A DNA stretch of 22,622 nt from IMG/VR virus record IMGVR_UViG_3300029319_000558, positions 1 through 22,622 of that record, one strand, 5' to 3'. How positions within the stretch are numbered: the first letter of the stretch is position 1; every line of letters begins with the position of its first letter. The position numbers and the translations under genes are program-made. This document shows, in pieces, positions 1-8,314 of the stretch. The notes beneath the pieces were generated by a model. That model ran no database searches, was not told the origin of the DNA, and saw only the letters and a list, made by a program, of their open reading frames with translations. Source of the DNA: a virus.

Positions 1-1
1 A

Positions 2-580
2 GAATATCAAGAAGCGCTAAATATATTGCAAAGACAAATGCTTACTGCGGCTGTTATGGGTAAAGGACCTGCTATGGGTGGAATCAAACCACTCAGAAAT
101 CCATTGGCTGGCCCTGCTAGTGGAGTTGCATCAGCGATTGGAAGTTTAGCAAATACAAAATTAAAAATGAGAATGGGTAGAGCGGCTAAAGCAGCACAAG
201 ATGCAGTAGAGGGTATGGGAGCTTTTGGACCCAATTTACCGATAGAAAAAATGTATGGTGGACCTGTAATGGCTTATGCTCAAGGTGGAGCTGTTTCCTT
301 GCAAGAGGGTGGTGAGCTTGATCCAAGCCAATTCCCTAGAATGGACGGCGACATAAATGGCCCAGGCACAGAAACAAGTGACGATATACCAGCCATGCTT
401 TCAGACGGCGAGTTTGTTATGACAGGCCGAGCCGTAAGAGGCGCTGGTTCTTACGATATGCAAAAAGATAACAAGGGTATTATTAGTTTGATACCAAGTT
501 TTAATGAAGACAGAGAAAGAGGTATGGACCTTATGTATAAGATGATGGACACTTTCGCTGGCGAAGCTAAACCGAGTTAA
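2..580 (+). CDS. Phage virion-associated protein, 5' end cut off by window
   Basis: The reading frame is open from base 2 with no stop before the window edge, so the gene begins outside; the in-frame TTG at 26 is not a convincing start. The first half is rich in Gly, Ala, Met and Lys (probably helical). The second half carries GPGTETSDDIPAMLSDGEFV, a motif I recognise from many marine phage virion proteins, often near tail or tape-measure genes. The C-terminus is charged and ends in KPS. The next gene starts 2 bases after the stop, so the two are co-transcribed. A structural or internal virion role is inferred from the motif and from the long virion-type proteins that follow. No enzymatic motif is visible. 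Confidence 0.7.
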   Translation, partial: EYQEALNILQRQMLTAAVMGKGPAMGGIKPLRNPLAGPASGVASAIGSLANTKLKMRMGRAAKAAQDAVEGMGAFGPNLPIEKMYGGPVMAYAQGGAVSLQEGGELDPSQFPRMDGDINGPGTETSDDIPAMLSDGEFVMTGRAVRGAGSYDMQKDNKGIISLIPSFNEDRERGMDLMYKMMDTFAGEAKPS

Positions 581-582
581 TT

Positions 583-2418
583 ATGGGTTTGTTAAGTAAT
601 TTAAGAGCTAGGTTGGGTACAATAGGCATAGATCCAAATGTTTCCATACCTCCAAAATTAACACCATCTCTTCCTCGTGGACCTGCGATTAAATTGCCTA
701 AAATACCAAGGCGTCCAATAGGATTGCCACCAAGAAACATTGGTAGAATAAGAGAAGATGTTGGAGGTATTGTTGAAAGGTCTTTACCTGTTGGCGAGTC
801 AATACCATTCGTGCCACCAACAATACAACCGGAACCAATGCCTGCTCCGATGCCAATAAGTCCACCGGTATTAGGAAAACCAATAATGCAACAACCACGA
901 CCACCTCAGATAGGCGGTATTTCAGTAACAGGTGGTGGACCATTAGGAAGTGGTATTTTACCTATAGCTAATTTACCGACAGGCCTAGTATCGCCACCAA
1001 TAAATACAGGCAGACTTATAACAACAGATGCCCCTGGAGTCATAAGCGCTGTGCCACAAGAACCTATAGAATTAGAAACTGGACCAGTAACTATCGGTGG
1101 ACCTAAAGATTTAGGTGGTGTAGGTCCTACACCAGGTTTAAACGTTCCGCAGATTGGTAATTTTAATTTACAAAAAATGCCTTTACCACCCAAGCGTGAT
1201 GATTTAATGTCTATAGGTGGTCCTGGTGGTGGGTTTACAGATGACAGAGCAATTAGTCCCTTAGAAAGGCTTAATTTTATTGACAGGTCAAGAGAACAAA
1301 TAGGTGATGGCATGACAGAACCAAGTTTAATTGGGCAAGAAATAAACGCACCAATGCCTATGCCTACTTCTGTGCCAGAGCCAGTCACGACTCCTACTCC
1401 AGTCACAACCTCTGCTCCGGTTACACCAGCAGAGATAGTTCCTTCACCAGCATCTACAACTGTTGCAAATAATCAACCTACTGAAACAACGGCTCCTGTT
1501 AATGTATCAAATCAAGATCCTTTTGCTAGTAGCGTAAGACAAGTAGCTTCTGGGTTAGATCCACTTACAGAACAATTATTGTTTGGCATTGGTGGACAAG
1601 GCGGATTTATACCTGGTGCAATGCGAGCTGCTGAAAGAACTTTTTATGATGACGAAGGCAACCCTATTGTTATAGATGAACAAGTAGCAGGATTTAGTCC
1701 AGACCAAATTGCGGCTATAGAGATGCAAAGACAATCACTTGGATTACAAGATCCGTATATACAAGATGCAAGATCTGCTTTACAAGCATCTATGCAAGCC
1801 TATGATCCGAGTATTACAGGCCAATTTTTCAATCCTTTTGAAGATAGAGTAGTACAACAAACCATACAAGATGTTATGGAGCAAGGTGCTAAATCAGATA
1901 TAGGAGCGTTAGCTGGCGATATTGCAAGAGGTGGTCAGTCTGCATTTGGCTCTAGAGCGCGTTTAGGCGCCGCAGAGCGACAAGAAGCTCTTGGCAGAGG
2001 ATTATCAGAGGCTTTAGGTAGTTTACGCGCTAGAGGCTTCTCAGAAGCTCAGAGAGCTGGTATGGGCGAGTTTGCAAGACAAAAGGCTGCTCAAAGAGCT
2101 GGAGCTTCTGGTATAGCAGGTTTAGGTGCACAAGCCGCTGGTGCTTCATTAAGTGATATTGGAGCTTTATTTGGCATGGGCACACAACAACAAACACAGG
2201 CTCAAGCAATGTTAGATGCACAACGTAGAAACTTACAACAAAGACAAATGACTCCGTTGCTACAGTATCAAGCATTACAACCATTTGTGAGCATGGCACC
2301 AGCTGGACAGTTCCAAACTATTACAGATTTTACACCTAGACCGAGTGCAATGATGACAGGCATAGGTACAGGGTTACAGGCTTTTGGTTCTTTGGGTAAT
2401 CTGTATGGAGGAAAGTAG
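583..2418 (+). CDS. Large virion/internal structural protein, proline-rich N-terminus
   Basis: This 611-residue protein has two halves. Residues 1 to about 300 are low-complexity, rich in Pro, Gly, Ile and Met, with a Pro/Thr/Val linker near 260-300. Residues about 330-611 are Ala/Gln/Arg-rich and helical, with the stretch GGQSAFGSRARLGAAERQ followed by a long Ala/Gln region. That FGSR-type Ala/Gln segment is common in internal or DNA-ejection proteins of marine podoviruses, so an ejected internal virion protein is the best guess; no catalytic site is visible. ATG is 2 bases after the previous stop with no good Shine-Dalgarno, suggesting translational coupling. The stop overlaps the next GTG start by one base. 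Confidence 0.7.
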   Translation: MGLLSNLRARLGTIGIDPNVSIPPKLTPSLPRGPAIKLPKIPRRPIGLPPRNIGRIREDVGGIVERSLPVGESIPFVPPTIQPEPMPAPMPISPPVLGKPIMQQPRPPQIGGISVTGGGPLGSGILPIANLPTGLVSPPINTGRLITTDAPGVISAVPQEPIELETGPVTIGGPKDLGGVGPTPGLNVPQIGNFNLQKMPLPPKRDDLMSIGGPGGGFTDDRAISPLERLNFIDRSREQIGDGMTEPSLIGQEINAPMPMPTSVPEPVTTPTPVTTSAPVTPAEIVPSPASTTVANNQPTETTAPVNVSNQDPFASSVRQVASGLDPLTEQLLFGIGGQGGFIPGAMRAAERTFYDDEGNPIVIDEQVAGFSPDQIAAIEMQRQSLGLQDPYIQDARSALQASMQAYDPSITGQFFNPFEDRVVQQTIQDVMEQGAKSDIGALAGDIARGGQSAFGSRARLGAAERQEALGRGLSEALGSLRARGFSEAQRAGMGEFARQKAAQRAGASGIAGLGAQAAGASLSDIGALFGMGTQQQTQAQAMLDAQRRNLQQRQMTPLLQYQALQPFVSMAPAGQFQTITDFTPRPSAMMTGIGTGLQAFGSLGNLYGGK

Positions 2419-3215
2419 TGGCTATCAGCAGAGCACAAATACCAGAGCAAGTAGACATATTTGAAGAAGGCGGAGGCGTAGGTGACGTTGTTTCTTCTTT
2501 GACGCCAGAGGATATTATTGCTTTGTACGGCGCACAAACTAGCGCACCAATCACAGCAGCAGATATACAAGCACAAGCAGCAGAAATGTCTGGTTTGTTT
2601 CCAGAGCCAAAAAAACAAAATATTTATGATTTAGCATCTGCTGTAGGTGCAGGTTTAGTTGGTGCTGCCTCAGATCCGCGTGGATTAGGTGCTGGCCTTA
2701 CTGCTGGCTTTCAATCATTTAATGAAAGAGCAAAAAAAATACAAGCAGAAAAAGATGCTATAAAACAACAAATGACAATGCTTGCGTATGAACAAGTACA
2801 AGCCAAACGAAAACAACAAGCTGAAACCTCTAACGAAGTTTTAAAAATGCAATTTAAAGCAGCTTTGGAGGGTAAAGGCAATATGTTTTCAGATGGCACT
2901 ACACAAGGCGCAGCTTTGAATTATATTTTATCTGCGGAAGCAAATCCTGCTCTAAAAGATACGCCAGAATATAAAATAGCAGTTGCTTTAGTAGAACAGA
3001 AAAAAACAACTTTTAGAACAACAGAAACGGGAACAATACCTGTTGAAGTGCCTGGTTTAAATATTGAAGAAATATTAGGACCACAAGACACACCAGTTCC
3101 CCCCACAATAGATATTGGTGAAACAACTTGGACTTTTACACAAAGAAGAGATCAAAATGGTGATCCTATTTATACAGATGGCGAAACAGAAAAAGTAATA
3201 AAACCAAAAACATGA
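2418..3215 (+). CDS. Virion-associated coiled-coil protein
   Basis: The gene starts with GTG, overlapping the previous stop by one base; GGAGGAAAG just upstream is a strong Shine-Dalgarno and fixes the start. The 265-residue protein has an Asp/Glu-rich N-terminus, a short Gly/Ala-rich hydrophobic stretch (about 75-100) and a long Lys/Gln/Glu helix (about 100-160) that looks like coiled coil. The C-terminal third is beta-like. I recognise no family with certainty. Position between ejection-type proteins and the ATGA overlap with the next gene suggest a virion protein working with its neighbour. In related phages the two regions may belong to one longer protein. Confidence 0.65.
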   Translation: MAISRAQIPEQVDIFEEGGGVGDVVSSLTPEDIIALYGAQTSAPITAADIQAQAAEMSGLFPEPKKQNIYDLASAVGAGLVGAASDPRGLGAGLTAGFQSFNERAKKIQAEKDAIKQQMTMLAYEQVQAKRKQQAETSNEVLKMQFKAALEGKGNMFSDGTTQGAALNYILSAEANPALKDTPEYKIAVALVEQKKTTFRTTETGTIPVEVPGLNIEEILGPQDTPVPPTIDIGETTWTFTQRRDQNGDPIYTDGETEKVIKPKT

Positions 3216-3823
3216 CACAAGAAATAGAATACATATTATCTGATCCAATAGAAGTACCACCTCCGCCTATACTACCAGGCACAGAAGTTTCTAAAGATCC
3301 TTTTACTGAGGCTCAAAAAAAACAAGCAGGATTTGCTTTGCGTATGGAAAGCTCGTTAAAACAGCTTGAGGCTTTGGAAAATGCAGGGTTTAATCCGGTC
3401 AACTTTCGTGATTTTTTTGTAAACAATATAATACCTTTTACACCAGAATTTATTGATAACTTTTTAAGTAGTCCTGAATATAAACAATATCAAAGAGCAA
3501 GATTAGATTTTGCGACCGCACAGTTAAGACAAGAAACTGGTGCTCAAATAAATGCAGGTGAAATTGTGTGGATAGACAAAACTTATTTTCCTGAATTTGG
3601 CGATGACCAACAAACTATTTTAGATAAAAGACAAGCGAGAAGAGATGCGCTGGCTGCTATGAAAGGACAGGCTGGCAAAGCATACGACAGAACAAAAAAA
3701 ACAATGATTGAAAGTGGCACTGGTTATGAAGAAGAAGAGGCATTGAATGAATTAATAAAAAGAGCTGAAAACGATCCGGAGCTAAAACAAAAACTAATTG
3801 AAAAAGGTTTGATTGATGAGTGA
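3212..3823 (+). CDS. Virion-associated protein with phage ejection-protein motif
   Basis: This 203-residue protein overlaps the previous stop as ATGA. Residues about 90-150 contain RQETGAQINAGEIV followed by a YFPEFGDDQQTI segment and a Lys/Arg/Ala helix. The pattern (R.E.GA.I...E...YFP..GD....I..K...R..A) recurs at the C-termini of internal or ejection proteins in many phages. Here it sits on a short separate polypeptide behind a Pro-rich N-terminus, so it may be the detached C-terminal part of a bipartite protein whose first half is the preceding gene. The role in DNA delivery is inferred. Confidence 0.65.
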   Translation: MTQEIEYILSDPIEVPPPPILPGTEVSKDPFTEAQKKQAGFALRMESSLKQLEALENAGFNPVNFRDFFVNNIIPFTPEFIDNFLSSPEYKQYQRARLDFATAQLRQETGAQINAGEIVWIDKTYFPEFGDDQQTILDKRQARRDALAAMKGQAGKAYDRTKKTMIESGTGYEEEEALNELIKRAENDPELKQKLIEKGLIDE

Positions 3824-6245
3824 TAGTAGAAAGAATACTTACGAAACATTAGAAGACAGCGCTTTAATTGAAATGGCGTTAGGCTCTAATGTAGTCGACA
3901 GAGAAAATGCCTATGAAGATATGCTAATTGAAAAGCTATCTTTAGAAAAAATAAAAAGCGGTATAGATAGAACCACAGGTGCTCCAAGTAATGTAAGGTT
4001 TAGCGTTGGAGCTGCTCAGAGTCCAGAAGATAAATTAGCTACACTTCAAGTATTTTATCCAGATGCTATGCGTGTAGAGGACTTAGATCCACAAAACGGA
4101 GCTATGGAATTTGGTTATGGCAACTTTGCTTTTACCAATCCCGAAACAGGAAAGCTAACTTTATATGATGAATTTAACCCAAAATTTTTAGGCGTACCGA
4201 TACCAACAGGTAGAGATTTTCTTGATGCTGGTCCAGAGGTAGCAGAAACAGTAGGAGCTATCGGCGGTATGATTGGCGGAGGTATCGGAGGTGCTTATGC
4301 AGCTCCCGTTACTGCTGGAATAGTAAATCCAGTAACCGGTGCTATAGCGGGAGAGGGTTTAGGATCTGCGACAGCAAGAGAGTTATACATAGGTATTGCA
4401 GATGTTTTTGGCGAAACAGTAGACACCAGAAATCTAGGTGAAAGAGCAGTAGATTTTACACAAACAGCTACATTCAATGCTGCTGCTGGGCCAATACTTA
4501 GCAAGACTTGGCAGGGTATAAAATATGTAGGAGGCCAACCCATAAGATATATGACAGGTGGTACCTCACCAGCAGCCAAAGAAACTTTAGAAGCGTTTGA
4601 TTCAGTAGGCATAACAAACCCAACAGCAGGACAGATTACCAGTAATCCAACTTTAAATTTAATTGAAGAAGGTTTGAGTGCCATGCCGACCTCCACAAAA
4701 ATTATGCACCAAAACGCTGCCCAAACTGTTGCTGAAATAGATGCTTTCGCTAAACAACTTGCCACAAAGTACGGAGGTATTAGGACTACAGATGAAGCTG
4801 GTTTAGCTTTAATGACAGGTGCTAGAGCAGCAAGACAAAGGTACACCAACACAATAGATCAAATGTATAACAAGGTAAACATTGGGTTAAATCAAGACAT
4901 TTCTTCACAAGCAAAACACACACAAGAATTTGTTAAAGAATATATGGCACAAGCTAAAACTGCAACTGGTGAAGATACACTAAAACCTGTTATGGAAATG
5001 GCGGCAAAAGTGCTAGCAGATGCCGACGCAGGTGTTTTAAATTACAACAATCTTAAAAACTTTAGAACTTATCTTAGACAAAATGAAGCCTCTGCAACAG
5101 CAGCGGGCGGTGAATTAGATGCGACTGGTAGAAAAATGAAGGAACTTTATGGCTATATATCTTTAGATCTTGCAGATTTAGTAGAAGAAGCTGGTAACGA
5201 TTTTTCTAAGCTAGCTTTTAGAGAAGCTAATGAATATGTTGCAAAAATGCAAGGCGAAGTTGGTGCTATTACATATTTAGATAACGTGATTGGTAAAGGA
5301 AAAGTAACTGCAAACAAAGCATTAAAATACGTTTTATCTGGAGCTAAAGATGGTGGCGATGATTTGCTAAAACTCAAAGAGGTTTTAAAACCAGATGAAT
5401 ACAATGTTATGTCTGGTTACATGCTTGGTAGAATGGGATTACCAACTCCAGGTGTATCGCAAGGTGTTGAGCTCGGAGCAGAGGGCGTTGTAAAAGAGGG
5501 TGCTGAATATATAGCCGAGCAAGGATTCTCACCAAAAAGATTTCTTACTAATTGGAACACTTTAAGTAAAGAGGCCAAAGAAGCATTATTTAAAGGAACT
5601 GAGTATGAAGACTTGATACCAGAATTAGATAATTTGGTATTTACAGTCGATAAAATAGGTCTTGCAGCACAACAAATGGCCAACCCAAGTGGAACTGCAA
5701 GAGTTGCAGGTACTATAGCTTACTTTACTGGGGGTTTAGGTGGTGGCGCTGGTGTTAGCTATGACTTTGGATTGGGCGCATTAGCTGCACCTTATATGAG
5801 CGCTAAACTTATGACTAACAAATCTTTTGTGCGTTGGCTAACCGAGGGTTTAGAAAAAACAGCTTATGATCCAGAAAGCTATGGGCAACACATAAGAAGG
5901 CTTTATCAAATCTATGAGCTAAACCCAGAGATTAGAGAAGAGGTCAGAGCAATACTTGAAGGACAACAATTTGAAACACTAGAGCCGATTGAAGACAGAA
6001 ATGCTGCTAATGTGCCACCTGTTACTACAGCTGTTCCAAACGAACAAGCCTTTAGAGAGGTTACAAATCCAGAGATTGCTGGCAAACTTTTACCGGATAT
6101 ACAGCTTGCAGAACAAGTAGTTGAGTTTGAAGCACCACAAGTTAGTGATCCAGAAGTTGTTATGTCGCCAACAGTTTTACCAGATGAAGCGGATAGAGAA
6201 ATTGCTATGCGTCAACAAGCTGGTGGGATTGGTTCTCTAGGGTAA
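3816..6245 (+). CDS. Large internal virion (ejection-type) protein
   Basis: I place the start at ATG 3816 rather than the in-frame TTG at 3813; it overlaps the previous gene by 8 bases. The product is about 809 residues. Residues about 140-190 form a Gly/Ala hydrophobic segment (GGMIGGGIGGAYAAP) that could cross or destabilise a membrane. The middle, about 260-560, is largely helical with coiled-coil character. A second Gly-rich hydrophobic stretch follows near 650-680, and the C-terminus is acidic. Size, hydrophobic glycine zippers, and position at the end of a virion block before early genes fit the large internal proteins that podoviruses eject with their DNA. No lytic transglycosylase motif was found. 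Confidence 0.65.
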   Translation: MSDSRKNTYETLEDSALIEMALGSNVVDRENAYEDMLIEKLSLEKIKSGIDRTTGAPSNVRFSVGAAQSPEDKLATLQVFYPDAMRVEDLDPQNGAMEFGYGNFAFTNPETGKLTLYDEFNPKFLGVPIPTGRDFLDAGPEVAETVGAIGGMIGGGIGGAYAAPVTAGIVNPVTGAIAGEGLGSATARELYIGIADVFGETVDTRNLGERAVDFTQTATFNAAAGPILSKTWQGIKYVGGQPIRYMTGGTSPAAKETLEAFDSVGITNPTAGQITSNPTLNLIEEGLSAMPTSTKIMHQNAAQTVAEIDAFAKQLATKYGGIRTTDEAGLALMTGARAARQRYTNTIDQMYNKVNIGLNQDISSQAKHTQEFVKEYMAQAKTATGEDTLKPVMEMAAKVLADADAGVLNYNNLKNFRTYLRQNEASATAAGGELDATGRKMKELYGYISLDLADLVEEAGNDFSKLAFREANEYVAKMQGEVGAITYLDNVIGKGKVTANKALKYVLSGAKDGGDDLLKLKEVLKPDEYNVMSGYMLGRMGLPTPGVSQGVELGAEGVVKEGAEYIAEQGFSPKRFLTNWNTLSKEAKEALFKGTEYEDLIPELDNLVFTVDKIGLAAQQMANPSGTARVAGTIAYFTGGLGGGAGVSYDFGLGALAAPYMSAKLMTNKSFVRWLTEGLEKTAYDPESYGQHIRRLYQIYELNPEIREEVRAILEGQQFETLEPIEDRNAANVPPVTTAVPNEQAFREVTNPEIAGKLLPDIQLAEQVVEFEAPQVSDPEVVMSPTVLPDEADREIAMRQQAGGIGSLG

Positions 6246-6249
6246 GGTT

Positions 6250-6501
6250 ATGGCCCGCAACTACGCGAAAGAATATGCCAACTATCATTCTCGACCAGAG
6301 CAAATAAAAAGAAGATCCTCACGCAACAAAGCAAGACGCCTGGCTATCAAGGCGGGTAAGGCAAAAGTCGGCGATGGCAAAGACATACATCATAAAGACG
6401 GCAACCCTTTGAATAATAAAAATGGTAATTTAAGATCTATGAATAAAAGCAAAAATAGATCTTTTGCTCGGACTAAAACAGCTCGAAAGAAAAGAGTTTA
6501 G
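6250..6501 (+). CDS. Small HNH-type endonuclease-like protein
   Basis: This 83-residue, very basic protein contains DIHHKDGNPLNNKNGNLRSM (about 45-64): the HH, the Asn residues and the spacing match the beta-beta-alpha metal core of small HNH proteins. The N-terminus is rich in Arg and Lys. Such genes are common in phages, some as free-standing homing nucleases and some linked to packaging. Only a few bases separate it from the virion block, so it probably shares that mRNA. Its last codons overlap the end of the convergent gene on the minus strand. The role, whether homing or DNA processing, cannot be told from sequence. Confidence 0.75.
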   Translation: MARNYAKEYANYHSRPEQIKRRSSRNKARRLAIKAGKAKVGDGKDIHHKDGNPLNNKNGNLRSMNKSKNRSFARTKTARKKRV

Positions 6502-6743
6502 TTTGACGCCTCAGAAGCTCGTATAATCGCTCCTACGACCTCATAATCAAAGTCATAACCCATGTGGCTATCCTCACCTATAACTACCTCAAGGTTGCGA
6601 GATATGAGCCTCATAAGAGCTGCTTGTTGGTGCAAGGTAAGTCTGCTAAATACGTCAATAACTTCCTGGGCCTCTAACACCGGTTTATACGATTGAGGTT
6701 TTGGTTTGTCTGGTTTGGACATCTTGTTTTTAAATATGTTCAT
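6498..6743 (-). CDS. Small hypothetical protein
   Basis: This protein of up to 81 residues was not recognised. The N-terminal third is basic and Pro/Lys-rich (MSKPDKPKPQSYKP); the rest is a helical, mildly acidic domain with LTLHQQAALMRLISRNLE. Two starts are possible: ATG 6743, overlapping the upstream RHH gene by 14 bases, or ATG 6722, 7 bases after that gene's stop. Neither has a clear Shine-Dalgarno, so translation is probably coupled to the RHH gene. It is the second and last gene of a short leftward unit and converges on the HNH gene. Confidence 0.55.
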   Translation of the reverse strand: MNIFKNKMSKPDKPKPQSYKPVLEAQEVIDVFSRLTLHQQAALMRLISRNLEVVIGEDSHMGYDFDYEVVGAIIRASEASN

Positions 6744-6930
6744 GTTCGGATAAGCTCATAAGTCTTTTGTGTTCTTTCTGTATCAATACTTTGAGCTGAT
6801 CTATCTTAGATCTGTGCTCCATATCGCAAATTGATTGCAGAAGATCATAAGTAGCTGGATCAACAGCCAAACTTTTCCTTATTTCTTTTCCGTCTTTTTT
6901 ATGGTCCATGTTGTCTAAGTCTGTATTCAT
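6730..6930 (-). CDS. Ribbon-helix-helix (CopG/Arc-like) DNA-binding protein
   Basis: The segment KEIRKSLAVDPATYDLLQSI, followed by a second helix with DQLKVLIQKEH, has the pattern of a ribbon-helix-helix repressor: one beta strand (RKSLAVD), then two helices. I choose ATG 6930 (66 residues) over the longer in-frame start at 6978, because bases 6938-6966 form a good promoter whose start point would fall on this ATG; the longer frame would run back through that promoter. There is no Shine-Dalgarno, consistent with a leaderless mRNA. Lying head-to-head with the 2OG oxygenase at 7002, it is a natural candidate to repress both promoters. Family assignment is by pattern only. Confidence 0.6.
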   Translation of the reverse strand: MNTDLDNMDHKKDGKEIRKSLAVDPATYDLLQSICDMEHRSKIDQLKVLIQKEHKRLMSLSEHEHI

Positions 6931-6937
6931 TTGGTTA

Positions 6938-6966
6938 ATTCTATAACTTTTAGCACAATTATACAA
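6938..6966 (-). promoter_or_regulatory. Leftward promoter, probably giving a leaderless mRNA
   Basis: Read leftward, the -35 box TTGTAT (6961-6966), a 17-base spacer and the -10 box TAGAAT (6938-6943) are followed by 7 bases and then the ATG at 6930. The expected start point coincides with the start codon, and no Shine-Dalgarno exists. Confidence 0.55.
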
Positions 6967-6985
6967 ATAAATATTCAAATTTATC

Positions 6986-6994
6986 TGATATACT
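6986..6994 (+). promoter_or_regulatory. Rightward extended -10 promoter, probably leaderless
   Basis: TGATATACT is an extended -10 element (TG, one base, TATACT) ending 7 bases before ATG 7002. There is no good -35 box, which an extended -10 can tolerate, and no Shine-Dalgarno before the ATG. It is the mirror partner of the leftward promoter at 6938-6966. Confidence 0.5.
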
Positions 6995-7001
6995 AAAAAC
7001 C

Positions 7002-7715
7002 ATGTATCAACTGAAAAATTACTTACTGAGCATGCAGTCGCATTGGATGATTAACCATACGACATATAAGGCTGTCCAGGACACTTTGCCAGATATAGTA
7101 AAGTTCAAAGGTCAGCAGGGTATGGAGGATATGGGCAAAACTCCGATACACAAAGTTATAAAAAAGATACATCCAGAAATATACCGGGTGCCTTTATTTC
7201 GCCGCAAATTTTGTTCTATGTTAATTAAAGAAATAGAACACATGAAAAAAGAAATACCATTTGAGGCCAATACAGATGAGGACCAGCTGCGCCAAATACC
7301 AGAGATTGTATTGCGTGAACATGTCCCAGAGTTATATCGCAGCATGTGGTTTGTGGTACAAAGCGTACTTAATCCTATGTTCAATGCGATATGGCAAAGA
7401 GATTGTAAAGATCCGTCAACAATACAAATAGCTAACTATAATTTGCGAGATAAAAAACAAGGTGCCTGGCACCATGACGAAAGCGCTGATATTTCGGTGG
7501 TTGTGCCGCTCAATACTGGTAAGTATAAAGGCGGTGGCACCGCGTTTCACAACTACGGCGAAATAAGTCCGTTGCCAACGGGACATGCGCTAATCTTCCC
7601 AAGTTTCATCAATCTGCATAAGGGCCTGCCGGTCGAAAGCGGTGATAGATACCTGTTGGTTTTTTGGCTACATGATCGTCAAAGAATCATAGAATTGTAC
7701 GAAAACTACCTCTAA
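7002..7715 (+). CDS. 2OG-Fe(II) oxygenase (prolyl-hydroxylase-like), divergent unit
   Basis: This 237-residue protein has the C-terminal double-stranded beta-helix of 2-oxoglutarate/Fe(II) dioxygenases. The first iron motif is H157-H-D159 (AWHHDESADISVVVPLN), then GGGT (177-180), the distal iron ligand H206 (INLHKGLPV) and the likely 2OG-binding R216 (SGDRYLLVFW). The N-terminal about 140 residues are helical and unassigned. The fold couples 2OG decarboxylation to hydroxylation of a protein, peptide or small molecule; the substrate cannot be read. ATG 7002 has no Shine-Dalgarno and sits at the predicted transcription start; ATG 7032 is an alternative. It is unrelated in detail to the other two 2OG oxygenases here. 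Confidence 0.85.
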   Translation: MYQLKNYLLSMQSHWMINHTTYKAVQDTLPDIVKFKGQQGMEDMGKTPIHKVIKKIHPEIYRVPLFRRKFCSMLIKEIEHMKKEIPFEANTDEDQLRQIPEIVLREHVPELYRSMWFVVQSVLNPMFNAIWQRDCKDPSTIQIANYNLRDKKQGAWHHDESADISVVVPLNTGKYKGGGTAFHNYGEISPLPTGHALIFPSFINLHKGLPVESGDRYLLVFWLHDRQRIIELYENYL

Positions 7716-7744
7716 AAATAACTGTTATTATTGTCTGTAAATAG

Positions 7745-7773
7745 TTGCATATAGTTGCAACTTATGGCATTAT
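7745..7773 (+). promoter_or_regulatory. Candidate promoter for the 7819-8313 pair
   Basis: TTGCAT (7745-7750), a 17-base spacer and CATTAT (7768-7773) resemble a sigma-70 promoter. A second TTGCAA lies at 7755-7760, giving GTTGCATATAGTTGCAAC, which could also be an operator. The -10 match is moderate (4 of 6). Confidence 0.35.
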
Positions 7774-7818
7774 ATCTATGTGGGAATTTTAATTGAAAAC
7801 AAAAAAAAGGAGGGTAAT

Positions 7819-8070
7819 GTGAAAAATAAATATGAAATCTTTACTGTGCCAGCATATAACGGTAACGCTTATATTATGGAAACAGCAGGTAATGGAGGTT
7901 GTGAGTTTTTATGGACAGCGCCGTTGTTTCAAGACGATACTGTTGATAACACACAATGGGGACCAGTAGAGGACGACGAAATCGTCAATACTGTTTTAGA
8001 TAGCAACGAAAAAATAGTTTTAAAAGAAATATCTGTTGCAGATTTTAATAAATTTCTAGGAATAAATTAA
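7819..8070 (+). CDS. Small hypothetical protein
   Basis: I place the start at GTG 7819, because AAGGAGG lies at the proper distance upstream; the longer frame from GTG 7780 would read through this ribosome site. The product is 83 residues, acidic, predicted mostly beta with a helical C-terminus (VADFNKFLGIN), and carries no motif I recognise. It is followed 12 bases later by another small gene with its own strong Shine-Dalgarno, so the two form a small early-type operon. Confidence 0.6.
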   Translation: MKNKYEIFTVPAYNGNAYIMETAGNGGCEFLWTAPLFQDDTVDNTQWGPVEDDEIVNTVLDSNEKIVLKEISVADFNKFLGIN

Positions 8071-8082
8071 GGAGGTGGCGTA

Positions 8083-8313
8083 ATGTTAAATACAAAAACC
8101 AAAAAAGTTACTGGGTTTTGGGGTGCTGGTATCCCATTAGACTTTGGTAAGGTTGTCAATGTTTATACTGACCATACTGTTGACATCCTTTGGGATGACG
8201 GCAGAAAAGTTAATCACAGACTAGACAATATCAAAGTGGGCAACCACGAAAACGGCATAGGTATTTATTGGGGTGTCGATTATGACGGCACACCATTCAG
8301 CAGCTATTGGTAA
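8083..8313 (+). CDS. Small hypothetical protein, SH3/Tudor-like barrel
   Basis: The Shine-Dalgarno AAGGAGGTGGCGTA directly precedes ATG. The 76-residue product has alternating hydrophobic strands and the segment VYTDHTVDILWDDGRKVNHR, the type of short beta-barrel seen in SH3/Tudor/KOW-like small proteins. No catalytic motif is present. A similar small barrel-like protein is encoded at 17086-17259. The gene ends 1 base before the stop of the convergent nuclease gene, with no room for a separate terminator. Confidence 0.55.
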   Translation: MLNTKTKKVTGFWGAGIPLDFGKVVNVYTDHTVDILWDDGRKVNHRLDNIKVGNHENGIGIYWGVDYDGTPFSSYW

Positions 8314-8314
8314 A

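Noticed and set aside
906-1406. 166-codon frame on the minus strand
   Set aside because: It is the shadow of the Pro/Gly-rich virion gene; low complexity produces an open antisense frame, and no ribosome site or motif is seen.
4295-4852. 185-codon minus-strand frame
   Set aside because: It is antisense to the Gly/Ala-rich part of the 810-codon virion gene, with no supporting signal.
6931-6978. Longer N-terminus of the RHH protein
   Set aside because: The added codons are the promoter DNA itself and encode an unlikely segment.
7780-7818. GTG 7780 as start of the small protein
   Set aside because: It would read through the AAGGAGG site that clearly belongs to GTG 7819.
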